Shown: positions 1 through 7,151 of the stretch, piece after piece | How positions within the stretch are numbered: position 1 is the first letter of the stretch | How the letters are laid out: the number at the start of each line of letters is the position of its first letter | Source: Dysgonamonadaceae bacterium | GTDB taxonomy: Bacteria; Bacteroidota; Bacteroidia; Bacteroidales; Azobacteroidaceae | Assembly (NCBI GenBank): GCA_031255425.1 | Contig: JAIRSN010000105.1 | Coordinates: 1-8,497 of the forward strand | DNA: 8,497 bases | Direction: 5' to 3' | Program-made: the position numbers and the translations under genes | Notes under the pieces: model-generated | The model's database searches: none | Seen by the model: the letters and a program-made list of their open reading frames with translations, nothing else | What the model was told of the DNA's origin: nothing

Positions 1-63
1 TATTTTTGGGAGGCACGACATATCGGCTTGGCTGCGGCAGCGGAGGGACGGAGTCCCTAAAAA
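1..63. repeat. Partial copy of palindromic intergenic repeat (copy 1, cut by window edge)
   Basis: Bases 1-28 match bases 8230-8257 at 26 of 28 positions, in the same orientation; the differences are A for G at 18 and 20. Beyond base 28 the copies diverge. This copy then carries a small hairpin GCTGC-G-GCAGC (31-41) and GGGAC-GGA-GTCCC (44-56). The run TTTTTGGGA at 3-11 can pair, with one bulge, with TCCCTAAAAA at 54-63, so the segment can still fold as a whole. GCGGCAGCGG at 34-43 is the reverse complement of 8302-8311 beside the other copy, which suggests a rearranged family member. The rest of the element lies left of the window. The stretch 64-149 shows no gene or clear motif. Confidence 0.7.
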
Positions 64-149
64 CCTCATTTCCACCTAATTTTAATAACAAAACAACCTC
101 AGTAGCTAAGCAGACAATACACCCTGTATTCCAATCTCATTACCTCATT

Positions 150-178
150 AAAAAACAAAAGCGCCTGTGGCGCCTTTT
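150..178 (-). terminator. Rho-independent terminator of the DUF5686 gene
   Basis: Read on the minus strand, AAAAGGCGCC, loop ACA, then GGCGCTTTT form a GC-rich stem with an A/T base and one bulged G, followed by TTTTGTTTTTT. The hairpin begins within the stop codon of the gene at 177-2372, so it is placed to end that transcript. Its 3' half (plus-strand bases 150-167) matches 17 of 18 bases of the outer arm of the repeat at 8282-8299. Confidence 0.75.
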
Positions 179-2372
179 AAAAATCGAAGCTGGTTGTAAT
201 AAAGAGAGAACCCGTCTTTTTTCTTTCCCCGACAATCTTCGGTTCGCGGTAAGTCAGCCGGTGAACCCATTCCACCCGCAGGACCTTGAGGATGTCCGAA
301 AACCCGATGTTAACCTCCACATACGGACGGCTCCCCAGTCGCTGCACCTCCGGCGGGAACGGATACAACTCGAAATGCAAGGACGGATTGTTGTTGTCCG
401 ACAGCGGGCCGTAAAGCACCCTGCCGCCCAGACTGGTCTTCACCCGGCTGTCGTAAAACAAACGGAAAGGCGACCAGTTGAACCGAATCCCCACGTTCCC
501 CGACACGAAGCGGTCTGTAATAAACTCGTAGTAATCCGCCAGGTTGTAATCGTCTTTCTGGAAGATGTAACTCTGATTCCCCTTCGTAATAAACAGCAGC
601 GGAAAAGGAATCCGGCTCCAGACATGCCCGGCGGCAAGGCGCACCTCGGCTTGTCCCACATTCTGGGGGAAATAGAATTTGCGGTAAGCATCGAACCGCG
701 TGATATGATACGCGTATTCCGAACCGAAAACATTTTTCAGCCCGATCCGGTGACTGAGGTTCCATTCGATGTTTTTGCGGAGATACATCCGGCTTTCGCG
801 GTTTTGCAGGAAGATTTCCCGCGGGGCATAGCGCAGCGCGAAATTCACCTCCGAACCGGTGAGCGCTCTCAGGATACTCAACCCACCCTCCGGACGGTCG
901 TGCAGGTATTTCCCTTCCACTTTGAACGACAGTTGATTCGGCAGCTCATGCGTATACCTCACCACCGCCATCCGCTGGAAAGACAGGTTGAAGATTCGCG
1001 CGTGAGAAAAAGAATAGAGGACATGATCCCGCCTGGAAGTCAGCAGGTCGTCCCCCGGATTATTGAAATCCTGTACGTACGATACCTGAAACAACCGCTT
1101 GGGAAACTCCCAGATGTCTTTGTTCTTGGGGGAAAAGGAAAAAATCACGTCGCCGCGGTACTTCAGCCGCCGGTCTTTCGTCCCGTAAGCGACGAATCCC
1201 CCCAGCAGCAGCCGGCGGTTGAGGCGGAGGGTCGTGTTGCCGCCCACCCGCAGGCGGACGCCCTCCACTTCGTTGTAGCTCAGGGATTGCAGTACCGGTC
1301 CGTATTCGAACCAACCGTTTTTCCCTCCGACCGTCAGGTGGTCGGTCAACAGGAAGTGGACGCCGGTCTGTAAGTTTTGGAACGCCCCGGTCTGCGCAGC
1401 CAGCGCCACCACATCGCCGGACAACTTCTCTGCCTCCTGCAACTCCACCGGGTGAAGGTAGTGAGCCGTGCGGTTGATCAACAGGCTTCCCGCCATCTCA
1501 TCGCCCCAGGTAAAGAGCGTTTCCTTCCGGAGCGGGCGGAACGGTTCCGCCGCGCCGGTGAAAGTCTGAACGAACAGCACATTTTTTATCAGGTTGATGG
1601 AATAGGGGATATTCAGCGTAAAAAGCGCCCTCACCAGCGAGTAGCATCCGTCGGCGGTGACGTAGAGGTAGCCCGTCAGCGCGTGGTTGTCCTTCGGGTC
1701 TGCCGGGTAAAAGGCGATTTCGTAGACCGCCCGCCCGTCTTCTTGTTGGATGGAGGAGAGGAAATACCGGTAGCGGGCGCTGTTCCCGGAAACCAGCGGA
1801 CTCCGGAACGGGAAACGCATCGACTCGCTTTGGTCCCGCAGCAGGTCGATGTCTCCGAACGTTTTGTCCAGCACATCCCCCACGTTTTGAATACCGATGC
1901 AGTCGTAGATTCCTTCGCTTTTCGACACGGAAAGCACGCCGTCCTTCGCCTGCTCCTCGTAAAGCCCGATTGTCAGCGCCGTTTCGCGTCCGCTTTCGTT
2001 GAGCGGCCGGGTGTATTGCAGCCACGGTTCATAGGGTTTGATAAAGTTCCGGTAGAACAGGTTATCCGTCCGGGAAAGATGCTGCCGCCGGTTGTCCAAA
2101 AACGCCGTGTGGAAGACCAGGTCGACCGCCGTCTTCCGGTACACCGCAGGAGCCGCAACGAAAGCGCCCGCCCCGGTTCTGTCCATCACCGCCCGGACAA
2201 TCGAATCGGCGGGTACCCGGAACGGATAATACCGCAAGGCGTACAGGTCGGTCACGGAATACTTGATGTCTTTGGGGGAATATTGCGCGGAAGCGGAAAA
2301 AAACAGGAAAACAAAGAGGAGGAAACACACGCTGCGTCTTTTCTTACCCTCCCCTTTGTTCTTCCCTTTCAT
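177..2372 (-). CDS. DUF5686 family outer-membrane protein, short form without N-terminal CPD domain
   Basis: This 731-residue protein is probably an outer-membrane beta-barrel of unknown function. A basic N-terminus (KGEGKKRR) and a hydrophobic run CFLLFVFLFF lead to a signal peptidase I-like SASA|Q site at about residue 29. The middle (about residues 90-280) has DUF5686-type blocks: a KPYEPWLQYTRP segment, FGDIDLLRDQ, FRSPLVSG, then a YEIAFYPADP / GYLYVTADGCYSLV stretch. The C-terminal half alternates short beta strands and loops, as in a barrel, and ends in aromatic Phe (FDF), typical of outer-membrane proteins. Family members in this order usually carry an N-terminal carboxypeptidase-regulatory-like domain and are longer; here the family region starts almost directly after the signal peptide. 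The ATG at 2372 was chosen over an in-frame TTG at 2381 because it is the first standard start and already gives a complete signal peptide. The gene is single, divergent from the nitroreductase operon, and ends in a terminator. The family call is firm; the precise function is unknown. Confidence 0.85.
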   Translation of the reverse strand: MKGKNKGEGKKRRSVCFLLFVFLFFSASAQYSPKDIKYSVTDLYALRYYPFRVPADSIVRAVMDRTGAGAFVAAPAVYRKTAVDLVFHTAFLDNRRQHLSRTDNLFYRNFIKPYEPWLQYTRPLNESGRETALTIGLYEEQAKDGVLSVSKSEGIYDCIGIQNVGDVLDKTFGDIDLLRDQSESMRFPFRSPLVSGNSARYRYFLSSIQQEDGRAVYEIAFYPADPKDNHALTGYLYVTADGCYSLVRALFTLNIPYSINLIKNVLFVQTFTGAAEPFRPLRKETLFTWGDEMAGSLLINRTAHYLHPVELQEAEKLSGDVVALAAQTGAFQNLQTGVHFLLTDHLTVGGKNGWFEYGPVLQSLSYNEVEGVRLRVGGNTTLRLNRRLLLGGFVAYGTKDRRLKYRGDVIFSFSPKNKDIWEFPKRLFQVSYVQDFNNPGDDLLTSRRDHVLYSFSHARIFNLSFQRMAVVRYTHELPNQLSFKVEGKYLHDRPEGGLSILRALTGSEVNFALRYAPREIFLQNRESRMYLRKNIEWNLSHRIGLKNVFGSEYAYHITRFDAYRKFYFPQNVGQAEVRLAAGHVWSRIPFPLLFITKGNQSYIFQKDDYNLADYYEFITDRFVSGNVGIRFNWSPFRLFYDSRVKTSLGGRVLYGPLSDNNNPSLHFELYPFPPEVQRLGSRPYVEVNIGFSDILKVLRVEWVHRLTYREPKIVGERKKTGSLFITTSFDF

Positions 2373-2397
2373 TCTATTCAAAACTTTATTACCTTCG
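2367..2397 (+). promoter_or_regulatory. Putative promoter of the nitroreductase-DUF2520 operon
   Basis: TACCTTCG at 2390-2397 differs by one base from the Bacteroidota -7 consensus TAnnTTTG. TTTC at 2367-2370, 19 bases upstream, resembles the -33 TTTG box. The start codon follows 35 bases after the -7 box, through A/T-rich sequence. The -7 box directly abuts the -7 box of the divergent gene. Confidence 0.45.
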
Positions 2398-2405
2398 CAA
2401 AAATA
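2398..2405 (-). promoter_or_regulatory. Putative -7 box for the DUF5686 gene
   Basis: On the minus strand the bases read TATTTTTG, a full match to the Bacteroidota -7 consensus TAnnTTTG, 25 bases upstream of the ATG at 2372. No convincing TTTG-like -33 element is present at 19-21 bases spacing, so this rests on the -7 box alone. Confidence 0.45.
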
Positions 2406-2432
2406 ATTATAATTTACGTAATATTTATTCAG

Positions 2433-2960
2433 ATGAACGATTTTATAACATTAATCACGCGCCGGCGAAGTGTCAGGCGCTACGCGGAAGCGCCCTTGCA
2501 GCCTTCCGAAGTGGAGCAGTTGATGAAAGCCGCTTTCCTTGCGCCTTCGTCCAAGAACAGTTGCCCGTGGGAGTTTGTGCTGGTGGAAGACAAGGCGATG
2601 CTGAAAACCCTGGCGGCGTGCAAGCCGGCAGGAGCGACATCCGTGGAGCATTGCGCCCTGGCGATCGTCGTGTTAACCGATCCCTTAAAGACGGAAGCCT
2701 GCATAGAAGATGCGACCGTGGCGGCGACATACATCCAACTGCAAGCAGAAGCGATGGACCTGGGGAGCTGCTGGGTGCAGGTACACAACCGGCAAACGGC
2801 GTCGGGTTCCGATTCCGAGCAGTACGTCAAAGACGCCCTGGGCATTCCTTATACTTTCCACGTGGGATGCATCGTCACGCTGGGACGCAAAGCCAAGGCA
2901 AAGCCCCTGCACGGAGAGGAGAAATTTCAATGGGAAAAAGTTCACATAGCAACCTACTGA
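2433..2960 (+). CDS. Small nitroreductase-family FMN oxidoreductase
   Basis: This 175-residue protein belongs to the nitroreductase-like FMN-dependent NAD(P)H oxidoreductases, which reduce nitroaromatics, quinones or flavins in the cytoplasm, often as homodimers. Visible family features are the N-terminal RRSVRRY motif (11-17) for FMN phosphate contact, APSSKNSCPWEF (37-48), the central ATYIQLQAEAMDLGSCW helix and loop (98-114), and a C-terminal GCIVTLGRKAKAK strand (145-157). The length fits the compact single-domain subgroup. The frame stays open far upstream, but those codons lie antisense to the DUF5686 gene. The ATG at 2433 begins exactly where family similarity starts (NDFITLITRRRSVR) and follows an A/T-rich leader without a strong ribosome-binding site, which is usual in this phylum. 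The next gene starts one base after the stop, so the two are probably co-transcribed and translationally coupled. The substrate cannot be deduced. Confidence 0.9.
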   Translation: MNDFITLITRRRSVRRYAEAPLQPSEVEQLMKAAFLAPSSKNSCPWEFVLVEDKAMLKTLAACKPAGATSVEHCALAIVVLTDPLKTEACIEDATVAATYIQLQAEAMDLGSCWVQVHNRQTASGSDSEQYVKDALGIPYTFHVGCIVTLGRKAKAKPLHGEEKFQWEKVHIATY

Positions 2961-2961
2961 G

Positions 2962-3789
2962 ATGAAGCCATACCAGGAAACACAAATCGTACTGGTCGGC
3001 GCCGGCAGCGTCGCCACGCAATTAGGAATGGCCTTGAAGGAAAAAGGCTTCCCGATCTTGCAGGTCTACAGCCGCACCCTGACCTCCGCCGCCACGCTGG
3101 GCGACAAACTCGAAGCCGCCTACACCCATACGCTCCGGACAATAGATACGCGGGGGGATCTCTACCTCTTTTCCTTGAAAGATTCCGCTTTGCCGGATGT
3201 AATCACCCGCTTTCCGGCGGTCAAGGGATTGGTGGCACACACCTCCGGGAGTCATCCGATGGCTGTTTTCGACGACAGCCGGTTCGCCCGCCGGGGCGTG
3301 CTGTATCCTTTGCAGACGTTCGGCAAATCCCGGACGGTTTCGTTCGATTCGCTGCCCCTCTTTGTGGAAGCCAACCGTCCGGAAGACGAAGACCTGTTGG
3401 AAGCCGTTGCGTCCGCCCTGTCCGACCGGGTGTTCCGGATGACTTCCGACCGGCGGGAACACTTGCACTTAGCCGCCGTTTTCGCGTGCAACTTCGCAAA
3501 CCATCTCTACACCCTGGCATCCGAATACCTGTACGACCAGGGCTTGCCCTGGGAATTGTTGCTGCCCCTGATCCGGGAAACGACCGACAAGCTGGCAGAC
3601 CAGCATCCGCTGGACGCGCAGACCGGACCCGCTATCCGGGGCGACCGGAACATTCTGGCAAAGCATCAGGAGCTGCTAAGCACGAACCTTCGCCGGCAGA
3701 AGCTGTACCGCTTGCTGAGCCGGAGTATCCGGAAGGCTTCGCGTTCACCGCAGGCGATGGAGCGTCAGAAAATCCACAAAAACGGGTAA
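2962..3789 (+). CDS. Rossmann-like and DUF2520 domain protein
   Basis: This 275-residue protein has an N-terminal NAD(P)-binding Rossmann fold with a glycine motif LVGAGSVA (11-18), related to ProC/F420-dependent NADP-reductase-type folds. The first domain ends with an HTSGSHP segment (93-99). The DUF2520 helical domain follows, with YPLQTF (115-120), a helix around AAVFACNFANHLYTLA (171-186) and TGPAIRGD (221-228). It is a predicted dehydrogenase-like protein whose substrate is not established. It starts one base after the nitroreductase stop (TGAGATG), which implies coupling. The recognisable domain ends near LLSRSI (251-256); the last 19 or so residues are basic and look like an unselected tail. 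Residues 262-275 are encoded antisense to the 3' end of the converging EEP gene. From memory, in many Bacteroidales this gene is followed by a KdsC-like phosphatase and a Maf gene; neither is here. Confidence 0.87.
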   Translation: MKPYQETQIVLVGAGSVATQLGMALKEKGFPILQVYSRTLTSAATLGDKLEAAYTHTLRTIDTRGDLYLFSLKDSALPDVITRFPAVKGLVAHTSGSHPMAVFDDSRFARRGVLYPLQTFGKSRTVSFDSLPLFVEANRPEDEDLLEAVASALSDRVFRMTSDRREHLHLAAVFACNFANHLYTLASEYLYDQGLPWELLLPLIRETTDKLADQHPLDAQTGPAIRGDRNILAKHQELLSTNLRRQKLYRLLSRSIRKASRSPQAMERQKIHKNG

Positions 3790-4785
3790 GTGATCGCTGT
3801 ACCCGCCTTCGTACCGGTATCCGTGAAAAGTTTTCCGGGGACGTTTCCCGCCGTGTGAAGCATCCCTCGTCAGGAGAAAGTCCGCCTGAAAGACGGTTGC
3901 CGTCTCCGGCAGCGCACGGAACGGGTGGAGGGGATTCAGCAGGTCGCCGGATACAATCACCTGGTCCAGCAGGTTCCACTCGCCGCGGAACTTGAAACTG
4001 CCCCGCCGGCTCGCCTTTTCGACAGGGAGGAACAGGTTGTAGAGCTTCGTCCGGTCGTTCTTCGTCCCGGCTTCCGGCAGGATGGCTTCCAATCCTTCCG
4101 ACAGGCTTCCGGAAGACGGTTCGTCGTTAAAATCACCCATAATCACAATGTTGGCGCGGAGGCGGACGGACGTCAGGCGCTCCACCTCGGCACGGACAAC
4201 GGTTGCCGCGTGCCTCCGTTTCGGCGCCGATTCCTGTTCGCCGCCCCGCCGGGAAGGGAAATGGCAGACGAAAACATCCAGCGTATCGCCGGTCGCCACT
4301 TCGCCGGTCACATGGAGGATGTCGCGCGTCTTCCGCTGCGGAGCGCCGGGCAACACCACCGGAAGACAGTTGTGCGCAAGATACTTGAAGCGGTCGCGCT
4401 GGTAAAGCAACGCCACGTCGATTCCCCTGGCGTCGTCCGAATCGGTCATCACATAGCGGTAACTCATTTTCTTCAAAGGGGTATGAAGCGTCAGGTCGTC
4501 GACGGTCTTCTCGTTCTCCACCTCGCACATTCCGATCAGGGCGGGCGTCTCCCATTCGCCGAGCGATGTGATGACTTTGGCAAGGTTGTTCAGCTTCCGG
4601 TAGTAGCGGTGATTGTTCCAGTGCCGGAACCCGCCGGGCGTAAACTCGTCGTCCTGCTTGCCGGGTTCGTCTTCCACGTCAAAAAGATTCTCTACATTGT
4701 AAAACATCACCCGGAAGGGATGCTGTGCGTAAGTGCCGGCACAGATCAGAAGGCTCAGGAAAGCAATCGCTGGTTTTGGTTTCAT
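3745..4785 (-). CDS. Exported endonuclease/exonuclease/phosphatase (EEP) family protein
   Basis: This 346-residue protein has the EEP (DNase I / exonuclease III-like) metal-dependent phosphoesterase fold. Residues 1-20 form a signal peptide with a likely cut at TYA|Q, so it acts in the periplasm or outside the cell. All core motifs can be read: NVENLF (30-35) with the metal-site Asn and Glu neighbourhood, catalytic Glu in CEVEN (87-91), DARGIDVALLY (118-128), the His of CHFPSR (174-179), GDFNDEP (217-223), LLDQ (272-275) and the terminal SDHLP (330-334). The catalytic site therefore looks intact. The substrate could be nucleic acid, a phospholipid or a sugar phosphate; the sequence does not say. 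It begins 24 bases after the beta-helix lipoprotein stop and is probably the last gene of the trpS-led unit. Its final 14 codons and stop overlap the converging DUF2520 gene, and no terminator hairpin is visible downstream. Confidence 0.9.
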   Translation of the reverse strand: MKPKPAIAFLSLLICAGTYAQHPFRVMFYNVENLFDVEDEPGKQDDEFTPGGFRHWNNHRYYRKLNNLAKVITSLGEWETPALIGMCEVENEKTVDDLTLHTPLKKMSYRYVMTDSDDARGIDVALLYQRDRFKYLAHNCLPVVLPGAPQRKTRDILHVTGEVATGDTLDVFVCHFPSRRGGEQESAPKRRHAATVVRAEVERLTSVRLRANIVIMGDFNDEPSSGSLSEGLEAILPEAGTKNDRTKLYNLFLPVEKASRRGSFKFRGEWNLLDQVIVSGDLLNPLHPFRALPETATVFQADFLLTRDASHGGKRPRKTFHGYRYEGGYSDHLPVFVDFLTLHRLR

Positions 4786-4809
4786 AAATAGAAGGAGTTC
4801 AATGATTCG

Positions 4810-6291
4810 TTATTCCTTTCCGGCAGCCCACTCGTAAGCCCCTATATCGGGCGCTTCGTCGTCCAGCCTGCCAATGCCGTTCAGGTCGTGGGGGATTGGA
4901 ACGGCAAATTCGGGGAGGGCTTTGTTCCGGGCGGGGGAAAGGGAGTCGAGCCGGAAGTCGTAAACAAAATCGTCCGGAGACGGCTGCCGGAACTTCGGGT
5001 CTACGGCGATCAGGCAATCGATGACCGTCGCGTCCGGGTCTTGCTTGTCGTCGTTGCTTGCGTCCTTGTTGGGGATGACGCAGTTCCGGAAATAATTCGA
5101 AGCCGCCACCCCGTTTATGCTTTCGATAAAGATGCCGGAGCCGCTGCCTTTTCCCCAGATAATACTGTTCAGGAAGTCGGCTTTCGTCAGCGGGTAATAC
5201 TCCGCTTCGCCGGACTCCTCGTTGAGGTAGCCGGCAAGCAGGCGTACCGTTTCGTTGTTGGTGCTTCCCCAGCCGGATTCGATGCCGCCGAAATAATGAT
5301 TGGCAATCGTGCAGTGGGTGAAGCGGTATTGTCCCCCGGTCAGGTGCAACAGCGCGTCTTTGGCGTTGCTGAATTCGCAGTTCACGGCTTCGATCCGGCA
5401 ATTCAGCGCCCGGACCAGGACGCCCTTGAAGTTGGTCAGGACAACGTTTTTCATCTTCATCTTGGAGCGCGCGGGGTCAGACCGTTTGAAGTCCATGCCG
5501 TAGGTTCCGTTCCGGATGCGGGCGTTGTTCAGTTCGTTGCCGTAGCTGCTCGATTCGAAGCGGATTCCGCCCCATTGCCCCGGGATTAAATCGTAGGGGA
5601 CATTCGTCATGAAATCGAACCGGTCGCCCCGCACAACCACCGGCTGCTCCTGCGTCCCGTTTGCCTTCAACGTTCCCTTGACAATAATCTCGGCATCCCG
5701 GTGCATATAGAACAGCGTCCCCGCTTCCAGCTCCACGGTGACGCCTTCGTCGATGACTAAGCTGTCGTAGACCACAAACGGTTGCCGGTTGCTCAACAGG
5801 GAATCGGAAGCAATCGTGACCCCTCTCCAGAGGACGGCGTCTTGCGTAGAGGCTTCCAGCACTACTTTTTGCGTCCCGCCGTTGGTCACAAAGACCACCC
5901 GGTCTGAAACGTATTCCGGCGTATAAGACCCGTTCTTTGCCGGGCGGGCGTCGACGAAAACAAACAGGCTGTCTTTTCCCCGTATCTCGACATTGGAGAA
6001 GGTAGCGCCGGTCTGTCCGTCCACATTGATTTTGAACGGACTGTTTGCGCCGCCTTCGAGGGATACGGACGAAATCAGCAGGGCTTTTGAATGGGTATTG
6101 TACACCTTAAACAGCCGGAACGGCGTACGAACCGCCGTAATAATCGTGTCGAAGGCAACGGTATCCGTCGAAAACGACAGGCGGTCGCCCGGGCGGGTCG
6201 AGTAGTTCTCAAAGCCGTTGTTGCAGGAAGTAAAAGACAGCGCCGGCAACAGGACCGCCGCCAGGAGCATCTGGAAACTGAACTTATTCAT
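4810..6291 (-). CDS. Lipoprotein with Ig-like N-terminal domain and right-handed beta-helix
   Basis: This 493-residue protein is probably an outer-membrane or surface lipoprotein. A lipoprotein signal peptide ends in SFTSC with lipidated Cys23. Residues about 35-150 resemble the Ig-like ASH-type domain (STDTVAFDTI, FKVYNTHSKALLISS, FVTNGGTQKVVLEA). A parallel beta-helix follows from about residue 175 to 430: VTVELEAGTLFYM, IIVKGTLKANGTQEQPVVVRG, GQWGGIRF, then repeated turns such as VLTNFKGVLVRALNCRIEAVNCEFSNA. The C-terminus has the LSPARNKA ... DLNGIGRLDDEAPDIGAYEW signature seen in choice-of-anchor Q beta-helix proteins. Such folds often bind or cleave polysaccharides, but no lyase or hydrolase catalytic set can be assigned, so a binding or structural role is equally possible. 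An AAAAAGG tract (6300-6306 on the opposite strand) about eight bases before the ATG is a plausible ribosome-binding site. It sits 27 bases after the SDR stop and 24 before the EEP start. Confidence 0.86.
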   Translation of the reverse strand: MNKFSFQMLLAAVLLPALSFTSCNNGFENYSTRPGDRLSFSTDTVAFDTIITAVRTPFRLFKVYNTHSKALLISSVSLEGGANSPFKINVDGQTGATFSNVEIRGKDSLFVFVDARPAKNGSYTPEYVSDRVVFVTNGGTQKVVLEASTQDAVLWRGVTIASDSLLSNRQPFVVYDSLVIDEGVTVELEAGTLFYMHRDAEIIVKGTLKANGTQEQPVVVRGDRFDFMTNVPYDLIPGQWGGIRFESSSYGNELNNARIRNGTYGMDFKRSDPARSKMKMKNVVLTNFKGVLVRALNCRIEAVNCEFSNAKDALLHLTGGQYRFTHCTIANHYFGGIESGWGSTNNETVRLLAGYLNEESGEAEYYPLTKADFLNSIIWGKGSGSGIFIESINGVAASNYFRNCVIPNKDASNDDKQDPDATVIDCLIAVDPKFRQPSPDDFVYDFRLDSLSPARNKALPEFAVPIPHDLNGIGRLDDEAPDIGAYEWAAGKE

Positions 6292-6318
6292 ACCGTTTAC
6301 CTTTTTGTTATTGATTGA

Positions 6319-7137
6319 TTACACGCCGCTGAAAGCGCTGAAGCCGCCGTCGACCGGCAGGATGGCGCCCGTGATAAAACCGGCTGCCGGGGAACACAGG
6401 AACTGCACGGCGCCGTTCAGTTCGGCAATATCGCCGAAGCGTCCCATCGGTGTTTTGGCAAGCACTTTCCGGCTTCGTTCCGTCAGCGAGCCGTCCGGAT
6501 TGATCAGTACGGAGCGGTTCTGGTCGCCGATGAAGAAGCCCGGGGCAATCGCGTTGACCCGGATGCCTTCGCCGAACTTCTGTGCCATCTCGGTGGCAAG
6601 CCACTTGGTGAAAATATTGATTCCCGTCTTGGCTACCGAGTATCCCGGTACGCGCGTAAGGGCGGAATAGGTTGCCATGGAGGAGATATTGATGATGCTT
6701 CCGGCTTTCTGTTCCGCCATGACTTTCCCGAAGGCAAGGCAGGGGTAAACCGTTCCGTTTTGGTTCAGGTTTGTGACCTTTTCCCAGTCTTCGATTTTCA
6801 TGTCGAAGATCGACTGTCCGGGCGACAGGGTCGCTCCAGGGATGTTTCCGCCGGCGCAGTTAACCAGTATGTCGATCCGGTTCCACAGCCCGGTGATGTT
6901 CCGTGCCGTTTCGGTCAGGCTGTTCATGTCCAGAACATTGCAGAGAAACCCGGCTGCTTCGCCGCCTTTCGCTTGCAGTTCTTCTACTTTCCGGTTCATA
7001 TTCTCGGCGCGAATATCCAGCAGGACAATCCGGGCGCCCGCTGCTGCCAAACTTCCGGCGATACTTCCGCCCAACACTCCTCCCGCACCGGTAATAACCG
7101 CTACTTTTCCTTTAATGCTAAAAATGTTTTCCATCAT
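6319..7137 (-). CDS. SDR-family oxidoreductase, D-mannonate oxidoreductase-like
   Basis: This 272-residue protein is a classical short-chain dehydrogenase/reductase. It shows the cofactor motif TGAGGVLG (16-23), Asp41 at the end of the second strand (LLDIR, favouring NAD over NADP), NCAGG (93-97), a catalytic Asn near 124, Ser153, and Tyr166/Lys170 in YSVAK. The insertion CAGGNIPGATLSPGQSIFDMKIEDW and the tail APGFFIGDQNRSVLINPDGSLTERS match what is known of the SDR mannonate reductase subgroup, which interconverts D-mannonate and D-fructuronate in hexuronate catabolism. No mannonate dehydratase, isomerase or transporter is nearby, so this substrate is inferred from family resemblance. Two adjacent ATGs (7137 and 7134) are possible starts; the first is given. 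The frame stays open further upstream, but those codons are antisense-phase sequence inside trpS. It starts 14 bases after the trpS stop, so co-transcription with trpS is likely. Confidence 0.86.
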   Translation of the reverse strand: MMENIFSIKGKVAVITGAGGVLGGSIAGSLAAAGARIVLLDIRAENMNRKVEELQAKGGEAAGFLCNVLDMNSLTETARNITGLWNRIDILVNCAGGNIPGATLSPGQSIFDMKIEDWEKVTNLNQNGTVYPCLAFGKVMAEQKAGSIINISSMATYSALTRVPGYSVAKTGINIFTKWLATEMAQKFGEGIRVNAIAPGFFIGDQNRSVLINPDGSLTERSRKVLAKTPMGRFGDIAELNGAVQFLCSPAAGFITGAILPVDGGFSAFSGV

Positions 7138-7151
7138 AATTGTTTTATTAT

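Noticed and set aside
6..1373. Long plus-strand open frame opposite the DUF5686 gene
   Set aside because: Antisense to a gene with clear family motifs, signal peptide and terminator. Its translation is rich in Arg, Pro, Val and Gln with no recognisable domain, as expected from GC-rich codon use on the other strand.
1377..2432. N-terminal extension of the nitroreductase frame
   Set aside because: These codons lie antisense to the DUF5686 gene and show no domain. Family similarity begins at the ATG at 2433, which is just downstream of a promoter-like -7 box.
3925..4791. Plus-strand open frame opposite the EEP gene
   Set aside because: The opposite strand carries every EEP catalytic motif and a signal peptide; this frame has no recognisable features.
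4888..5589. Plus-strand open frame opposite the beta-helix lipoprotein gene
   Set aside because: The opposite strand has a lipobox and domain signatures; this frame is an antisense shadow.
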